Of a DNA stretch of 11,521 bases, positions 1-6,750 are shown in pieces. The DNA lies in NCBI GenBank assembly GCA_030616165.1, contig JAUWXV010000113.1, positions 1 to 11,521 of the forward strand. The letters run 5' to 3'. The stretch's first letter is position 1. Every line of letters starts with the position of its first letter. The stretch comes from a bacterium (GTDB lineage: Bacteria > SM23-31 > JAUVVT01). The translations under genes were made by a program, and so were the position numbers. The notes under the pieces are model-generated. The model was not told the origin of the DNA, did no database searches, and was given only the letters and a program-made list of their open reading frames with translations.

Positions 1-2
1 AT

Positions 3-128
3 GTTATTGAAGAGATGGCAAAGATGATAAATACCATACGAGATTTCGAGACTAATCAAAGGTTAATTTTGGCTCAGGACCAAACACTCGACAGAGCAGT
101 AAATGAAGTGGGGAGATTAAGAAGATAA
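3..128 (+). CDS. flgF: FlgF-type flagellar basal-body rod protein, 3' end only
   Basis: Only the last 41 codons are inside the window, and the gene enters from the left edge. The fragment reads VIEEMAKMINTIRDFE and ends in the VNEVGRLRR segment. This is the C-terminal D0 helix shared by the FlgF/FlgG/FlgE rod-hook family: a helix rich in M/I/L, then a heptad-like stretch that packs into the rod core. FlgF is a proximal rod subunit in the periplasm. The call of FlgF rather than a second FlgG rests on the NEVGRLR ending, which is common in FlgF, and on the position directly upstream of flgG, the usual flgF-flgG order. The gene ends in TAA at 126-128, 96 bases before flgG. The N-terminal domain is not visible, so a FlgG paralogue cannot be fully excluded. 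Confidence 0.82.
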   Translation, partial: VIEEMAKMINTIRDFETNQRLILAQDQTLDRAVNEVGRLRR

Positions 129-214
129 TAAATAGATTATATTACGCATATAAACTGAAGTTTAGGAAATTTTTTAAAAGAATAAAAGTGATTTTAAATT
201 TTGTAATTGAAATC

Positions 215-221
215 AGGAGGT
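215..221 (+). promoter_or_regulatory. Strong Shine-Dalgarno site that sets the flgG start
   Basis: AGGAGGT lies 3-4 bases before the ATG at 225. It is the best ribosome binding site in the window. It lies downstream of the in-frame TTG at 207, so initiation at 225 is favoured and the longer 268-residue reading is unlikely. Confidence 0.85.
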
Positions 222-224
222 GTA

Positions 225-1013
225 ATGAATAGGATTATAAGAACTGCAGCAACTGGTATGGAAGCCCAACAGCTTTTCATGGATAATGTTGCCAATAATC
301 TTGCCAATGTTAATACAACAGCGTTTAAGAAAAGCAAAGTAGAATTTCAGGATTTAATTTATCAGAATTTGCGGATTGCTGGTTCTTCGAACCTTCAGGG
401 GACTTTTGTTCCAACGCATGTTCAGATTGGGAATGGTTCACGCCCAGTAGCAAATCAAAAGATATTTTCACAAGGGGAAGTTTACTTTAGTAACAATCCC
501 CTTGATGTTGCGATTGATGGGATGGGATTTTTTCAAGTAAATCGACCAGATGGCACAATTGCATATACAAGGGATGGTTCTTTTAAGCTTTCAGAACGGG
601 GCAATATTGTTACTTCGGATGGGCTTGAATTTGAACCTCTTATTACTATTCCTGAAAATGCTACCAGTGTTAGTTTTGGTTTAGATGGTTATGTTCAGGT
701 TGAAGTATATGGTCAGGTGCAGTTACAGGAACTTGGTCAGTTGACACTGGTTAAATTTTTTAATCCTGCTGGATTAAGAAGTGTTGGTCAGAATCTATAT
801 GAAGAGACACAAGCATCAGGTGCTCCAATCATTGGTACACCTAACGCAGAGGGTTTTGGAAAGATTATTCAGGGATATCTTGAAAGTTCAAATGTGGATG
901 TGGTCGAAGAACTTGTTAACATGATTATTGCGCAAAGGGCATATGAAATAAATTCACGCGGAGTTCAGGCTGCCGATGACATGATGACTACTGTTAATAA
1001 CTTGAGAAGATAA
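225..1013 (+). CDS. flgG: Flagellar distal rod protein FlgG
   Basis: FlgG builds the distal rod, the drive shaft that crosses the periplasm inside the P- and L-rings. The 262-residue product has the usual FlgG length. It carries the N-terminal rod/hook signature ANNLANVNTTAFKK at about residues 23-36, preceded by GMEAQQ. It ends in the matching C-terminal D0 helix with YLESSNVDVVEELVNMI and the IAQRAYEINSRGVQAADDM stretch, both diagnostic of FlgG. The middle holds the beta-rich D1 domain. The ATG at 225 is chosen over an in-frame TTG at 207 because AGGAGGT sits between them and because family members begin with a short M-x-R-I/S-L segment just before the amphipathic helix. It follows flgF and precedes flgA, consistent with one transcription unit. 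Confidence 0.97.
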   Translation: MNRIIRTAATGMEAQQLFMDNVANNLANVNTTAFKKSKVEFQDLIYQNLRIAGSSNLQGTFVPTHVQIGNGSRPVANQKIFSQGEVYFSNNPLDVAIDGMGFFQVNRPDGTIAYTRDGSFKLSERGNIVTSDGLEFEPLITIPENATSVSFGLDGYVQVEVYGQVQLQELGQLTLVKFFNPAGLRSVGQNLYEETQASGAPIIGTPNAEGFGKIIQGYLESSNVDVVEELVNMIIAQRAYEINSRGVQAADDMMTTVNNLRR

Positions 1014-1075
1014 AATTTATTAATGGTGAATTTTTTCGATAAAGATAATGGTTCAAAAAAATTTTCAGTAAAAAA

Positions 1076-2038
1076 ATGAAAAAGATTATAAAAATATTAT
1101 TTATTATATTTTTCATTAATTATTTTTTTACATTCGGAAATGAGAAGGTAGATATTGTATTAAAAGATAAGGTTATAGTTTTTGGTTCAGTTATTACTCT
1201 TGGTGAAATTGCTGATATAAAATGCGCAGATGAGAAATTGAGGCAATCGTTGTCAGAAATTGTAATTGCAAATAGCCCAATCCCTTTAAAGAGTAGAATA
1301 ATAAAAAAAATATACATATTTAACAGGCTAAAACATAATAGGTTTGATATCGATAATATGACATTATCCGGAAGTGAGAAAGTAATAATATCAATAGATG
1401 TTAAAGAGATATCAGAGAAGGAGATATTTGAATTTGTTTTAAATTATTTGGAGAACAAACTACCTTATAGACCTGAAGAACGGGAAATTGTCATTAAAAA
1501 AAGAATTGCAAATATATTTGCCCCTTCAAGGGAGCTTCATCTTGAAATAATCGAGAGAAGGATTGGAATAATGAAGGGGACCTTTCAGGTTAATGTTGGA
1601 ATTTATAATGGAAAAAGACTCAATAAATCTGTATTAGTGCCGGTGAAAGTGAGAACATTTGAAAATGTAGTTTCTGCAAAAGAAGGTATCGGTGGAGGGT
1701 CTGTAATCGGAAAAGAAGATTTGATTGTTGAGCGAAAGGAAACAACTACTCTTGGAAATAAAATCATATATAACGTTGATGATGCAATCGGGAAAAAGGC
1801 AAAGATTAGTATTAAGAAAGGAGATGTCTTAAAAAGCAATATACTTGAAAATGTTCCAGTTATTCAGAGAGGTGAGTTTGTAACTATTGCTGTTTCGAAG
1901 GGTGATGTTTTTGTTAAAGCGCCCGGGAAAGCTATGCAGGATGGTAATATGGATGATTTTATAAGGGTTTTAAATTTAAGTTCAAATGAAAATATAATTG
2001 CACAGGTTAATGGTAATTCTTTGGTAATAATAAAATAA
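1076..2038 (+). CDS. flgA: FlgA, periplasmic chaperone for P-ring assembly (SAF domain)
   Basis: FlgA is exported to the periplasm and helps FlgI polymerise into the P-ring. The 320-residue product starts with a Sec signal: KK at residues 2-3, then a hydrophobic run to about residue 20. The C-terminal part, about residues 190-320, is the SAF/antifreeze-like FlgA domain. Visible marks are VPVKV, the GGGSVIGKEDLIVE stretch, DDAIGKKAKISIKKGDVL, NVPVIQRGEFVTI and the KAPGKAMQDG motif (about 282-290) that is nearly universal in FlgA. The N-terminal part (25-185) is less conserved and contains the single cysteine (C50). The protein is longer than the roughly 220-residue enteric FlgA, as in many non-enteric diderms. 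No Shine-Dalgarno sequence is visible before the ATG, only an A-rich stretch. It ends 21 bases before flgH. Confidence 0.93.
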   Translation: MKKIIKILFIIFFINYFFTFGNEKVDIVLKDKVIVFGSVITLGEIADIKCADEKLRQSLSEIVIANSPIPLKSRIIKKIYIFNRLKHNRFDIDNMTLSGSEKVIISIDVKEISEKEIFEFVLNYLENKLPYRPEEREIVIKKRIANIFAPSRELHLEIIERRIGIMKGTFQVNVGIYNGKRLNKSVLVPVKVRTFENVVSAKEGIGGGSVIGKEDLIVERKETTTLGNKIIYNVDDAIGKKAKISIKKGDVLKSNILENVPVIQRGEFVTIAVSKGDVFVKAPGKAMQDGNMDDFIRVLNLSSNENIIAQVNGNSLVIIK

Positions 2039-2059
2039 ATTTATTAGTGGAGGTATGTT

Positions 2060-2638
2060 ATGTTTAATAGATTGAAGATTATTATAATAATGATATTCTT
2101 GTTATCTTTAGTTCATTATGGAATAGAAGGTCAGATAAGGAGGTCAATTTATTCAGACATAAAAGCCCACAAAATTGGAGATGTATTGACAATTATCATT
2201 AATGAGAGAACAACCTCTTTAAATAGGTCGGACGCGAGGACATCCAAGCAGAATCAGATGAGTATAGATAATTCAGCGGGCATAGGGATTCTTGATTTTT
2301 TACCCGGATTTGGCGCAGAGTCAGAAACAGAGAATCAATTTCAGGGGAATGCTCAGGTTACAAGTAGCGGACAGTTTAGTTCAACAATGTCTGTAAGAAT
2401 CCAGAAAATCCTTGAAGATGGCAATTATCTGATTAACGGAACAAGAGTTGTTGATACGAATGGTGAAACGCAGGTCACTGAACTAACTGGAGTAGTCAGA
2501 CCACTTGATATCTCTTCAGATAACACGATATTATCTTCGCAGATTGCTGATATTCATGTTTATCATAAGGGAAAAGGGATTGTAGAACAAGGACACAGAC
2601 CCGGTATTTTTACAAGAATTATTAATTGGATTTTTTAG
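2060..2638 (+). CDS. flgH: FlgH, flagellar L-ring protein (no lipobox cysteine)
   Basis: FlgH forms the outer-membrane L-ring around the distal rod. The 192-residue product has a signal-like N-terminus, with a hydrophobic stretch at about residues 7-18 and probable cleavage near G21-G24. It then shows family blocks: IKAHKIGDVLTIIINE (34-49), FQGNAQVTSSGQFSS (94-108), a VxxILEDGNYLINGTR-like block (about 112-129), and GVVRPLDIS (144-152) followed by SSQIADIHVYHKGKG. The mature chain is somewhat shorter than enteric FlgH. FlgH is normally a lipoprotein with an L-x-G-C lipobox, but this sequence contains no cysteine at all, so the lipid anchor appears absent. GGAGG at 2049-2053 precedes the ATG. 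The neighbours flgA and flgI fit the role exactly. Confidence 0.95.
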   Translation: MFNRLKIIIIMIFLLSLVHYGIEGQIRRSIYSDIKAHKIGDVLTIIINERTTSLNRSDARTSKQNQMSIDNSAGIGILDFLPGFGAESETENQFQGNAQVTSSGQFSSTMSVRIQKILEDGNYLINGTRVVDTNGETQVTELTGVVRPLDISSDNTILSSQIADIHVYHKGKGIVEQGHRPGIFTRIINWIF

Positions 2639-2723
2639 TTTATAATAGTTTCCACTTTCTTTTTCAAAAGAGACAAAGCAGCAGAGGTAAAGTAAAGAAT
2701 TAAAAATTAATTTTAGAGTGATT

Positions 2724-3797
2724 ATGAAAAATAAAAGATTTATAATTGTTTTCGGTATATTAATATATTTGCTTTCAATTGGTGAGGTAAAATCACAGGT
2801 CAGGTTGAAGGATATTGGATATATTCAGGGGATGGAAAGTAAGAGGGTAACAGGATATGGTCTTGTTACGGGTTTAAATGGAACAGGGGATGGGATATTT
2901 GCACTTTTTACAATTCGCTCACTTGCAAATTTACTCAGAAATATGGATATAAGGATAGATGAGGCAAGATTGAGGATGAGGAACATAGCAGGAGTTATGA
3001 TAACAGCAGAGCTTCCTCCATTTACAACACGCGGCACAATTACCGATGCTGTTGTTTCCTCTATAGGAGATGCCAGGAGTCTTGAGGGTGGCACTTTGAT
3101 TCAATCTCCACTTTATGATTCAAAGGGAGAACTCCTTGCTAACGCCCAAGGTCCGATATCCATAGGAGGTTTGAATGTGGCTGGTGTTGGTGGACCTGCA
3201 AGAAGAAATTTTCCCCTGGTTGGAAAAGTTATTAATGGCGTGAAAGCTGAGAATGAACTTCCACTGAATATTATTTCTGAAGGTGTTGTAATCTTTAAAC
3301 TTAATTATCCAGATTTTACATCTTCATACAGGGTTTCGGCCAAGATTAACAGTTATTTCCAAGAGTCTATATCGTTATCAGTTAATGCTGCGGATGTAAA
3401 TATTCAGGTTCCCCAAACTTACATAGATGGAGACAGGATTATAGAATTTCTCTCAATTATAGAGCAAATAGATATTGAGCCGGATGTAGCGGCGAAGGTG
3501 GTAATAAACGAGCGAACCGGGACTGTTGTTGTTGGCAGAGATGTGAAGATTTTGCCTGTTGCGATTTCACATGGTGATCTGACTATACAGATTAGGCCGT
3601 CTCCACCTGTTCCTGGTGCACCGCCTCCTCCACCTGTGACAGGTTCTGTTGTCGTTTTGAGCGAGAGAGAAGGGGGTAATATTGGCGACCTTGCTGAAGC
3701 ATTAAATGCTTTGCAAGTTACTCCAAAAGATATTATTTCTATTTTTCAGGCTTTGAAAGAGGTAGGTGCTCTTAAAGCTGAACTTGTTGTTATGTAA
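2724..3797 (+). CDS. flgI: FlgI, flagellar P-ring protein
   Basis: FlgI assembles the periplasmic P-ring that acts as a bushing in the peptidoglycan. From the ATG at 2724 the product has 357 residues, normal for the family. A signal peptide occupies about residues 1-24 (KNKR, a hydrophobic run, then a break near VKSQ). The mature part begins with RLKDIGYIQGMESKRVTGYGLVTGLNGTGDG-type sequence (about 26-55), which is diagnostic. Further family blocks are NIAGVMITAELPPF, AQGPISIGG and INERTGTVVVG. The C-terminus is the helical LAEALNALQVTPKDIISIFQ segment. A proline-rich stretch at residues 291-304 interrupts the domain, and there are no cysteines. An in-frame GTG at 2718 is less likely because the weak GAG-type site lies on it. 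The 85-base gap from flgH shows no clear signal. Confidence 0.96.
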   Translation: MKNKRFIIVFGILIYLLSIGEVKSQVRLKDIGYIQGMESKRVTGYGLVTGLNGTGDGIFALFTIRSLANLLRNMDIRIDEARLRMRNIAGVMITAELPPFTTRGTITDAVVSSIGDARSLEGGTLIQSPLYDSKGELLANAQGPISIGGLNVAGVGGPARRNFPLVGKVINGVKAENELPLNIISEGVVIFKLNYPDFTSSYRVSAKINSYFQESISLSVNAADVNIQVPQTYIDGDRIIEFLSIIEQIDIEPDVAAKVVINERTGTVVVGRDVKILPVAISHGDLTIQIRPSPPVPGAPPPPPVTGSVVVLSEREGGNIGDLAEALNALQVTPKDIISIFQALKEVGALKAELVVM

Positions 3798-3813
3798 ATT
3801 TTAGGAGAATTTT

Positions 3814-4677
3814 GTGACTGGAGAACTTAAAGGAAATCTGAATCCTTATATGGGAAGAATTGGGTCAAATAGGATTGCAGAGAATTTTGCAAAAAGTTAT
3901 CAGGTTAAAGAAAATAATAGACTTAAAGAGGCATCACAGGGTTTTGAAGCATTATTTATTCAGATATTGCTCAAAGCAATGAGGAATACTGTGCCGAAGT
4001 CAAGTTTTTCTCAAAAAGGATTGGATTATGATATATTTATGGGAATGTTCGATGAGGAAATATCAAAGAGGATATCAGAGAGGAATTCTATTGGATTATC
4101 TCGACTTATTTATAATACAATTGAGAATAATTTGAATCGTAAAAATAGTATTCCGATAAGAAGGGAAAAATCTCCGATGAAATTGAATCCCGAAACAAAA
4201 CCAATGCCTCTGAATAGAGAAGATAAAGATACAGAATTTAAAAAGATAAATTCAATGTATGAAAAGATTAACAAGTTTGAACCTATAGTAGAAAAAGCAG
4301 CAAAGAGATATAATTTGGAACCTTCTCTGATAAAAGCAGTAATTGCACAGGAATCTGGAGGAAATAATTATGCGATTTCATCTTCAGGTGCAAAAGGATT
4401 GATGCAGCTTAAAGATAGAACTGCTGAGGAGTTAGGTGTAAAGCAGATTTTCGACCCGGAAGAAAATATTTTCGGCGGAACTGCTTATCTCGCGAAAATG
4501 CTTGAAAGAAATAATGGGGATCTGAGACTGGCACTTGCTTCTTATAATGCTGGTCCAGGAAATGTAAGAAAATATGGAGGTATTCCCCCTTTTAAAGAGA
4601 CTAATGATTATATTATAAAAGTTTTGAATTATTTTGAAATGTTCATGCAGAAAGATGCTGGATTAAAGTTAACATAA
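3814..4677 (+). CDS. flgJ: FlgJ-type rod-binding protein fused to an SLT lytic transglycosylase domain
   Basis: FlgJ caps the growing rod and opens the peptidoglycan so that the rod can pass. The 287-residue product has two parts. About residues 35-104 form the rod-binding domain: KEASQGFEALFIQILLKAMR, then QKGLDYDIFMGMFDEEISK. After a basic, proline-rich linker (about 105-150) comes a Slt70-like (GH23-type) lytic transglycosylase domain at about 152-280. It has the catalytic glutamate E180 in AVIAQESGG, GAKGLMQL (192-199), ENIFGGTAYLAKML (217-230) and ASYNAGPGNVRKYGG (242-256). Enteric FlgJ instead carries a glucosaminidase (GH73) domain. There is no signal peptide, so export is probably by the flagellar type III system, as in classical FlgJ. 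The start is GTG, with AGGAG at 3803-3807. It begins 17 bases after flgI. Confidence 0.93.
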   Translation: MTGELKGNLNPYMGRIGSNRIAENFAKSYQVKENNRLKEASQGFEALFIQILLKAMRNTVPKSSFSQKGLDYDIFMGMFDEEISKRISERNSIGLSRLIYNTIENNLNRKNSIPIRREKSPMKLNPETKPMPLNREDKDTEFKKINSMYEKINKFEPIVEKAAKRYNLEPSLIKAVIAQESGGNNYAISSSGAKGLMQLKDRTAEELGVKQIFDPEENIFGGTAYLAKMLERNNGDLRLALASYNAGPGNVRKYGGIPPFKETNDYIIKVLNYFEMFMQKDAGLKLT

Positions 4678-4691
4678 TGTTTTGTCGATAT
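4664..4691 (+). promoter_or_regulatory. Candidate sigma-28 (FliA-type) promoter for flgN-flgK-flgL
   Basis: TAAAGTTA at 4664-4671, 12 bases, then GTCGATAT at 4684-4691. The E. coli FliA consensus is TAAAGTTT, 11 bases, GCCGATAA; the Bacillus SigD consensus ends in CCGATAT and tolerates a varying spacer. Seven of eight -35 bases and six of eight -10 bases fit. The site spans the flgJ stop codon and would start RNA near 4698, about 75 bases before flgN. That is where a late-class promoter is expected, since flgN, flgK and flgL are late genes. The promoter call comes from reading the sequence only. Confidence 0.6.
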
Positions 4692-4772
4692 TTAAATTAA
4701 GACATAGTATAAGGAATATTCTGTCGTTTTGAAATAACTAAAATATTAATTTTAAAAATATGAATAGAAGTT

Positions 4773-5285
4773 ATGATTGTAATTGAAGAAACTATTAATA
4801 ATCTGATTGATATTATTGAAAAGGAGATAAAATATAATTTGCAGCTTCTTGAGCTTCTCGTTCAAGAGCAGAAAATACTTATCAGCAGCGATGTTACTGC
4901 AGTAGAAAAAAATATTAAGGAACAGGATTACCTAATTGGAAATATTAAAAAACTCGAAGAAATTAGAATAGAAAATGTTAATAAAATTTCTGAAATATAT
5001 GGAAAATCCGATAAAAATTTAAAGTTCAGTGATATTATTGAACTTGTTGATGAAGAATATGCAGAGAAACTGACTATTCTGATGGAAAAATTAAAATCGG
5101 TGGTGGAAAATATTACAAAGATAAATATTAACAATAAATATCTTATTGAAAGCGGACTGGAATTTTTAGAAGAAAATGTAAAAGTCTTTTATGGAGCAAA
5201 TGAAAAGGAGTTATTTTATAAAAAAGGAGGAAAGGAAAAGAAAAAGAAGGGAGATATTAAAAGAATAGTGGACAGAAAGGTTTAA
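4773..5285 (+). CDS. flgN: FlgN-like export chaperone for FlgK and FlgL
   Basis: FlgN is a small helical cytoplasmic chaperone that holds FlgK and FlgL and delivers them to the flagellar export gate. The 170-residue product is almost entirely alpha-helical and acidic in its first 145 residues. It has a heptad-like pattern and the FlgN-type start: a helix with LLELLVQEQKILISSDVTAVE (about 25-45), followed by EQDYLIGNIKKLEEIRIENV (50-69). The last about 22 residues are strongly basic and lysine-rich, which I do not know as a FlgN feature. The identification rests on this pattern, on size, and on the position directly before flgK and flgL. No strong Shine-Dalgarno site is seen, only AGAAG. The stop lies 5 bases before flgK, so translation is probably coupled. 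The usual flgM is not between flgJ and this gene. Confidence 0.82.
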   Translation: MIVIEETINNLIDIIEKEIKYNLQLLELLVQEQKILISSDVTAVEKNIKEQDYLIGNIKKLEEIRIENVNKISEIYGKSDKNLKFSDIIELVDEEYAEKLTILMEKLKSVVENITKININNKYLIESGLEFLEENVKVFYGANEKELFYKKGGKEKKKKGDIKRIVDRKV

Positions 5286-5290
5286 AACAT

Positions 5291-6724
5291 ATGGGAATTG
5301 GATTAGGGAGTATTTTTGATATAGGGAGGAAGGCTCTAAAGGCAAATCTTGGTGGGCTGAATGTTGCTGGCAATAATATTGCTAATGTTAATACAGAGGG
5401 TTATTCAAGAGAGGTAATAACTTTTAAACCGTCTATACCGTTTAAGACACCTCATGGGATTTTTGGAACAGGAGTTGATATTGAATCGGTGAGGAGGGTA
5501 AGGGATGATATTGTTGACATGCAGGTAAGGACACATAATACTCCATTAGGGGAGTTTGAGGAAAAAGAAAAGATTTACAAGCAGTTAGAAAATATATTTA
5601 ATGAACCGAGTGCAGAATATGGGATTAGAGAACAATTTGAAAGGTTTTTTGATACTTTTCATGAATTTGCTAATGACCCGGAAAGTGGTTCAATAAGAAC
5701 CGTATTACGACAGCAAGCACAGGTACTAACGGAAACAATAAAGAGAGTCGATCAACAATTAGTTACTCTCAGCAATAATATAGGATTTGAAGTAAGTCAA
5801 AAAGTTGATGAAATTAATAATATTGCAAAAAGAATAGCCGAACTAAATGTAAAGATTGTCTCATCAGAAAATATCGGCAGTTCTGCAAACCAGCTTCGTG
5901 ACCAGAGAGACCTTGAGTTAGATCGCCTTTCAGAGATTACTAATGTTTATTATAAGGAAGACTCAAGAGGGGCGATGAATGTATCAGTTGGAGGAAATTC
6001 TCTTGTTTGTAATGGAGAGATGGTATCAAGTTTGAAGTGTATTGATGTAAGCGATGGAGGAAATTTATTATCTAAGGTTACTGGAGCAGAAAGTGGGCTT
6101 GAATTTGTCACCAACTCCGGGAGATTAAAAGGACTTCTTGACTGTCGAAACGAGATTATACCTGAATACAGGGAGAGATTAAATCTGTTTACAAAAACTC
6201 TTATTTCTCAGGTTAATAATCTTCATAGAAATGGAGTTGGGCTTAAGGGGAGTCAGGTAGAGGTTCCACACGACAATGATTTTTTTGCCGGAACAGATGC
6301 TTCAGATATAGGGCTTTCTGATGCTATAAAATCCAGTGTAAATAATATAGCGGCGGCAGAAAGAATAGAAACAGTAGATGAGTCAGGTCAAACGGTCATT
6401 ACCGGGACTCCCGGTGACAATAAAATAGCATTACAGATAGCAAATTTAAGGGGGACGTTGATTTTTGAATCGAATACAGAAACATTTGATGATTATTTTA
6501 GCAAAATCATAGGAGCACTTGGGGTCGAAGCGAGAGATGCAAAAGATAATTTCGCAAGACAGAAAATGGTTGTTACACAATTTAAAAATCTAAGGGATTC
6601 TACTTCCGGGGTTTCTCTTGATGAAGAACTCACTTATTTGATAAGGTATCAGCGTGGTTATCAAGCAGCAGCGAGGATTATTTCTACTGTGGATGAAATG
6701 TTTTTGACATTGATAAATATGTAA
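5291..6724 (+). CDS. flgK: FlgK, hook-filament junction protein 1
   Basis: FlgK is secreted through the flagellar channel and forms the first junction layer between hook and filament. The 477-residue product is typical of compact FlgK. It has the N-terminal D0/D1 segment with KALKANLGGLNVAGNNIANV and NTEGYSRE (about 14-41). A long helical D1 follows, including RDQRDLELDRLSEI (about 203-216), which is highly conserved in FlgK. The C-terminal helix is GVSLDEELTYLIRYQRGYQA followed by ARIISTVDEMFLTLINM, which is diagnostic. The middle domain (about 330-400) is short compared with enteric FlgK. The start is ATG with AAAGG at 5276-5280, inside the end of flgN. The gene is followed by flgL after 26 bases. 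Confidence 0.97.
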   Translation: MGIGLGSIFDIGRKALKANLGGLNVAGNNIANVNTEGYSREVITFKPSIPFKTPHGIFGTGVDIESVRRVRDDIVDMQVRTHNTPLGEFEEKEKIYKQLENIFNEPSAEYGIREQFERFFDTFHEFANDPESGSIRTVLRQQAQVLTETIKRVDQQLVTLSNNIGFEVSQKVDEINNIAKRIAELNVKIVSSENIGSSANQLRDQRDLELDRLSEITNVYYKEDSRGAMNVSVGGNSLVCNGEMVSSLKCIDVSDGGNLLSKVTGAESGLEFVTNSGRLKGLLDCRNEIIPEYRERLNLFTKTLISQVNNLHRNGVGLKGSQVEVPHDNDFFAGTDASDIGLSDAIKSSVNNIAAAERIETVDESGQTVITGTPGDNKIALQIANLRGTLIFESNTETFDDYFSKIIGALGVEARDAKDNFARQKMVVTQFKNLRDSTSGVSLDEELTYLIRYQRGYQAAARIISTVDEMFLTLINM

Positions 6725-6750
6725 TAAATATTAAATTATATATATAAGAT

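Noticed and set aside
207-224. TTG at 207 as the flgG start (six codons longer)
   Set aside because: AGGAGGT at 215-221 lies inside this extension and serves the ATG at 225, and the FlgG family starts just before the first helix.
1035-1042. TTCGATAA before flgA as a sigma-28 -10 element
   Set aside because: The nearest TAAA (1011-1014) is 20 bases away, outside the 14-16 range, and the GCC part is missing.
1603-1839. Minus-strand frame opposite flgA, and similar ones opposite flgI, flgN and flgL
   Set aside because: All lie fully within well-supported plus-strand genes and show no recognisable domain.
2718-2723. GTG at 2718 as the flgI start
   Set aside because: It overlaps the only weak ribosome-site-like sequence, and the ATG at 2724 gives a normal signal peptide. 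The difference is two residues.
5225-5230. AGGAGG inside flgN as an internal ribosome binding site
   Set aside because: No start codon follows at 5-12 bases. The sequence arises from Lys/Gly codons.
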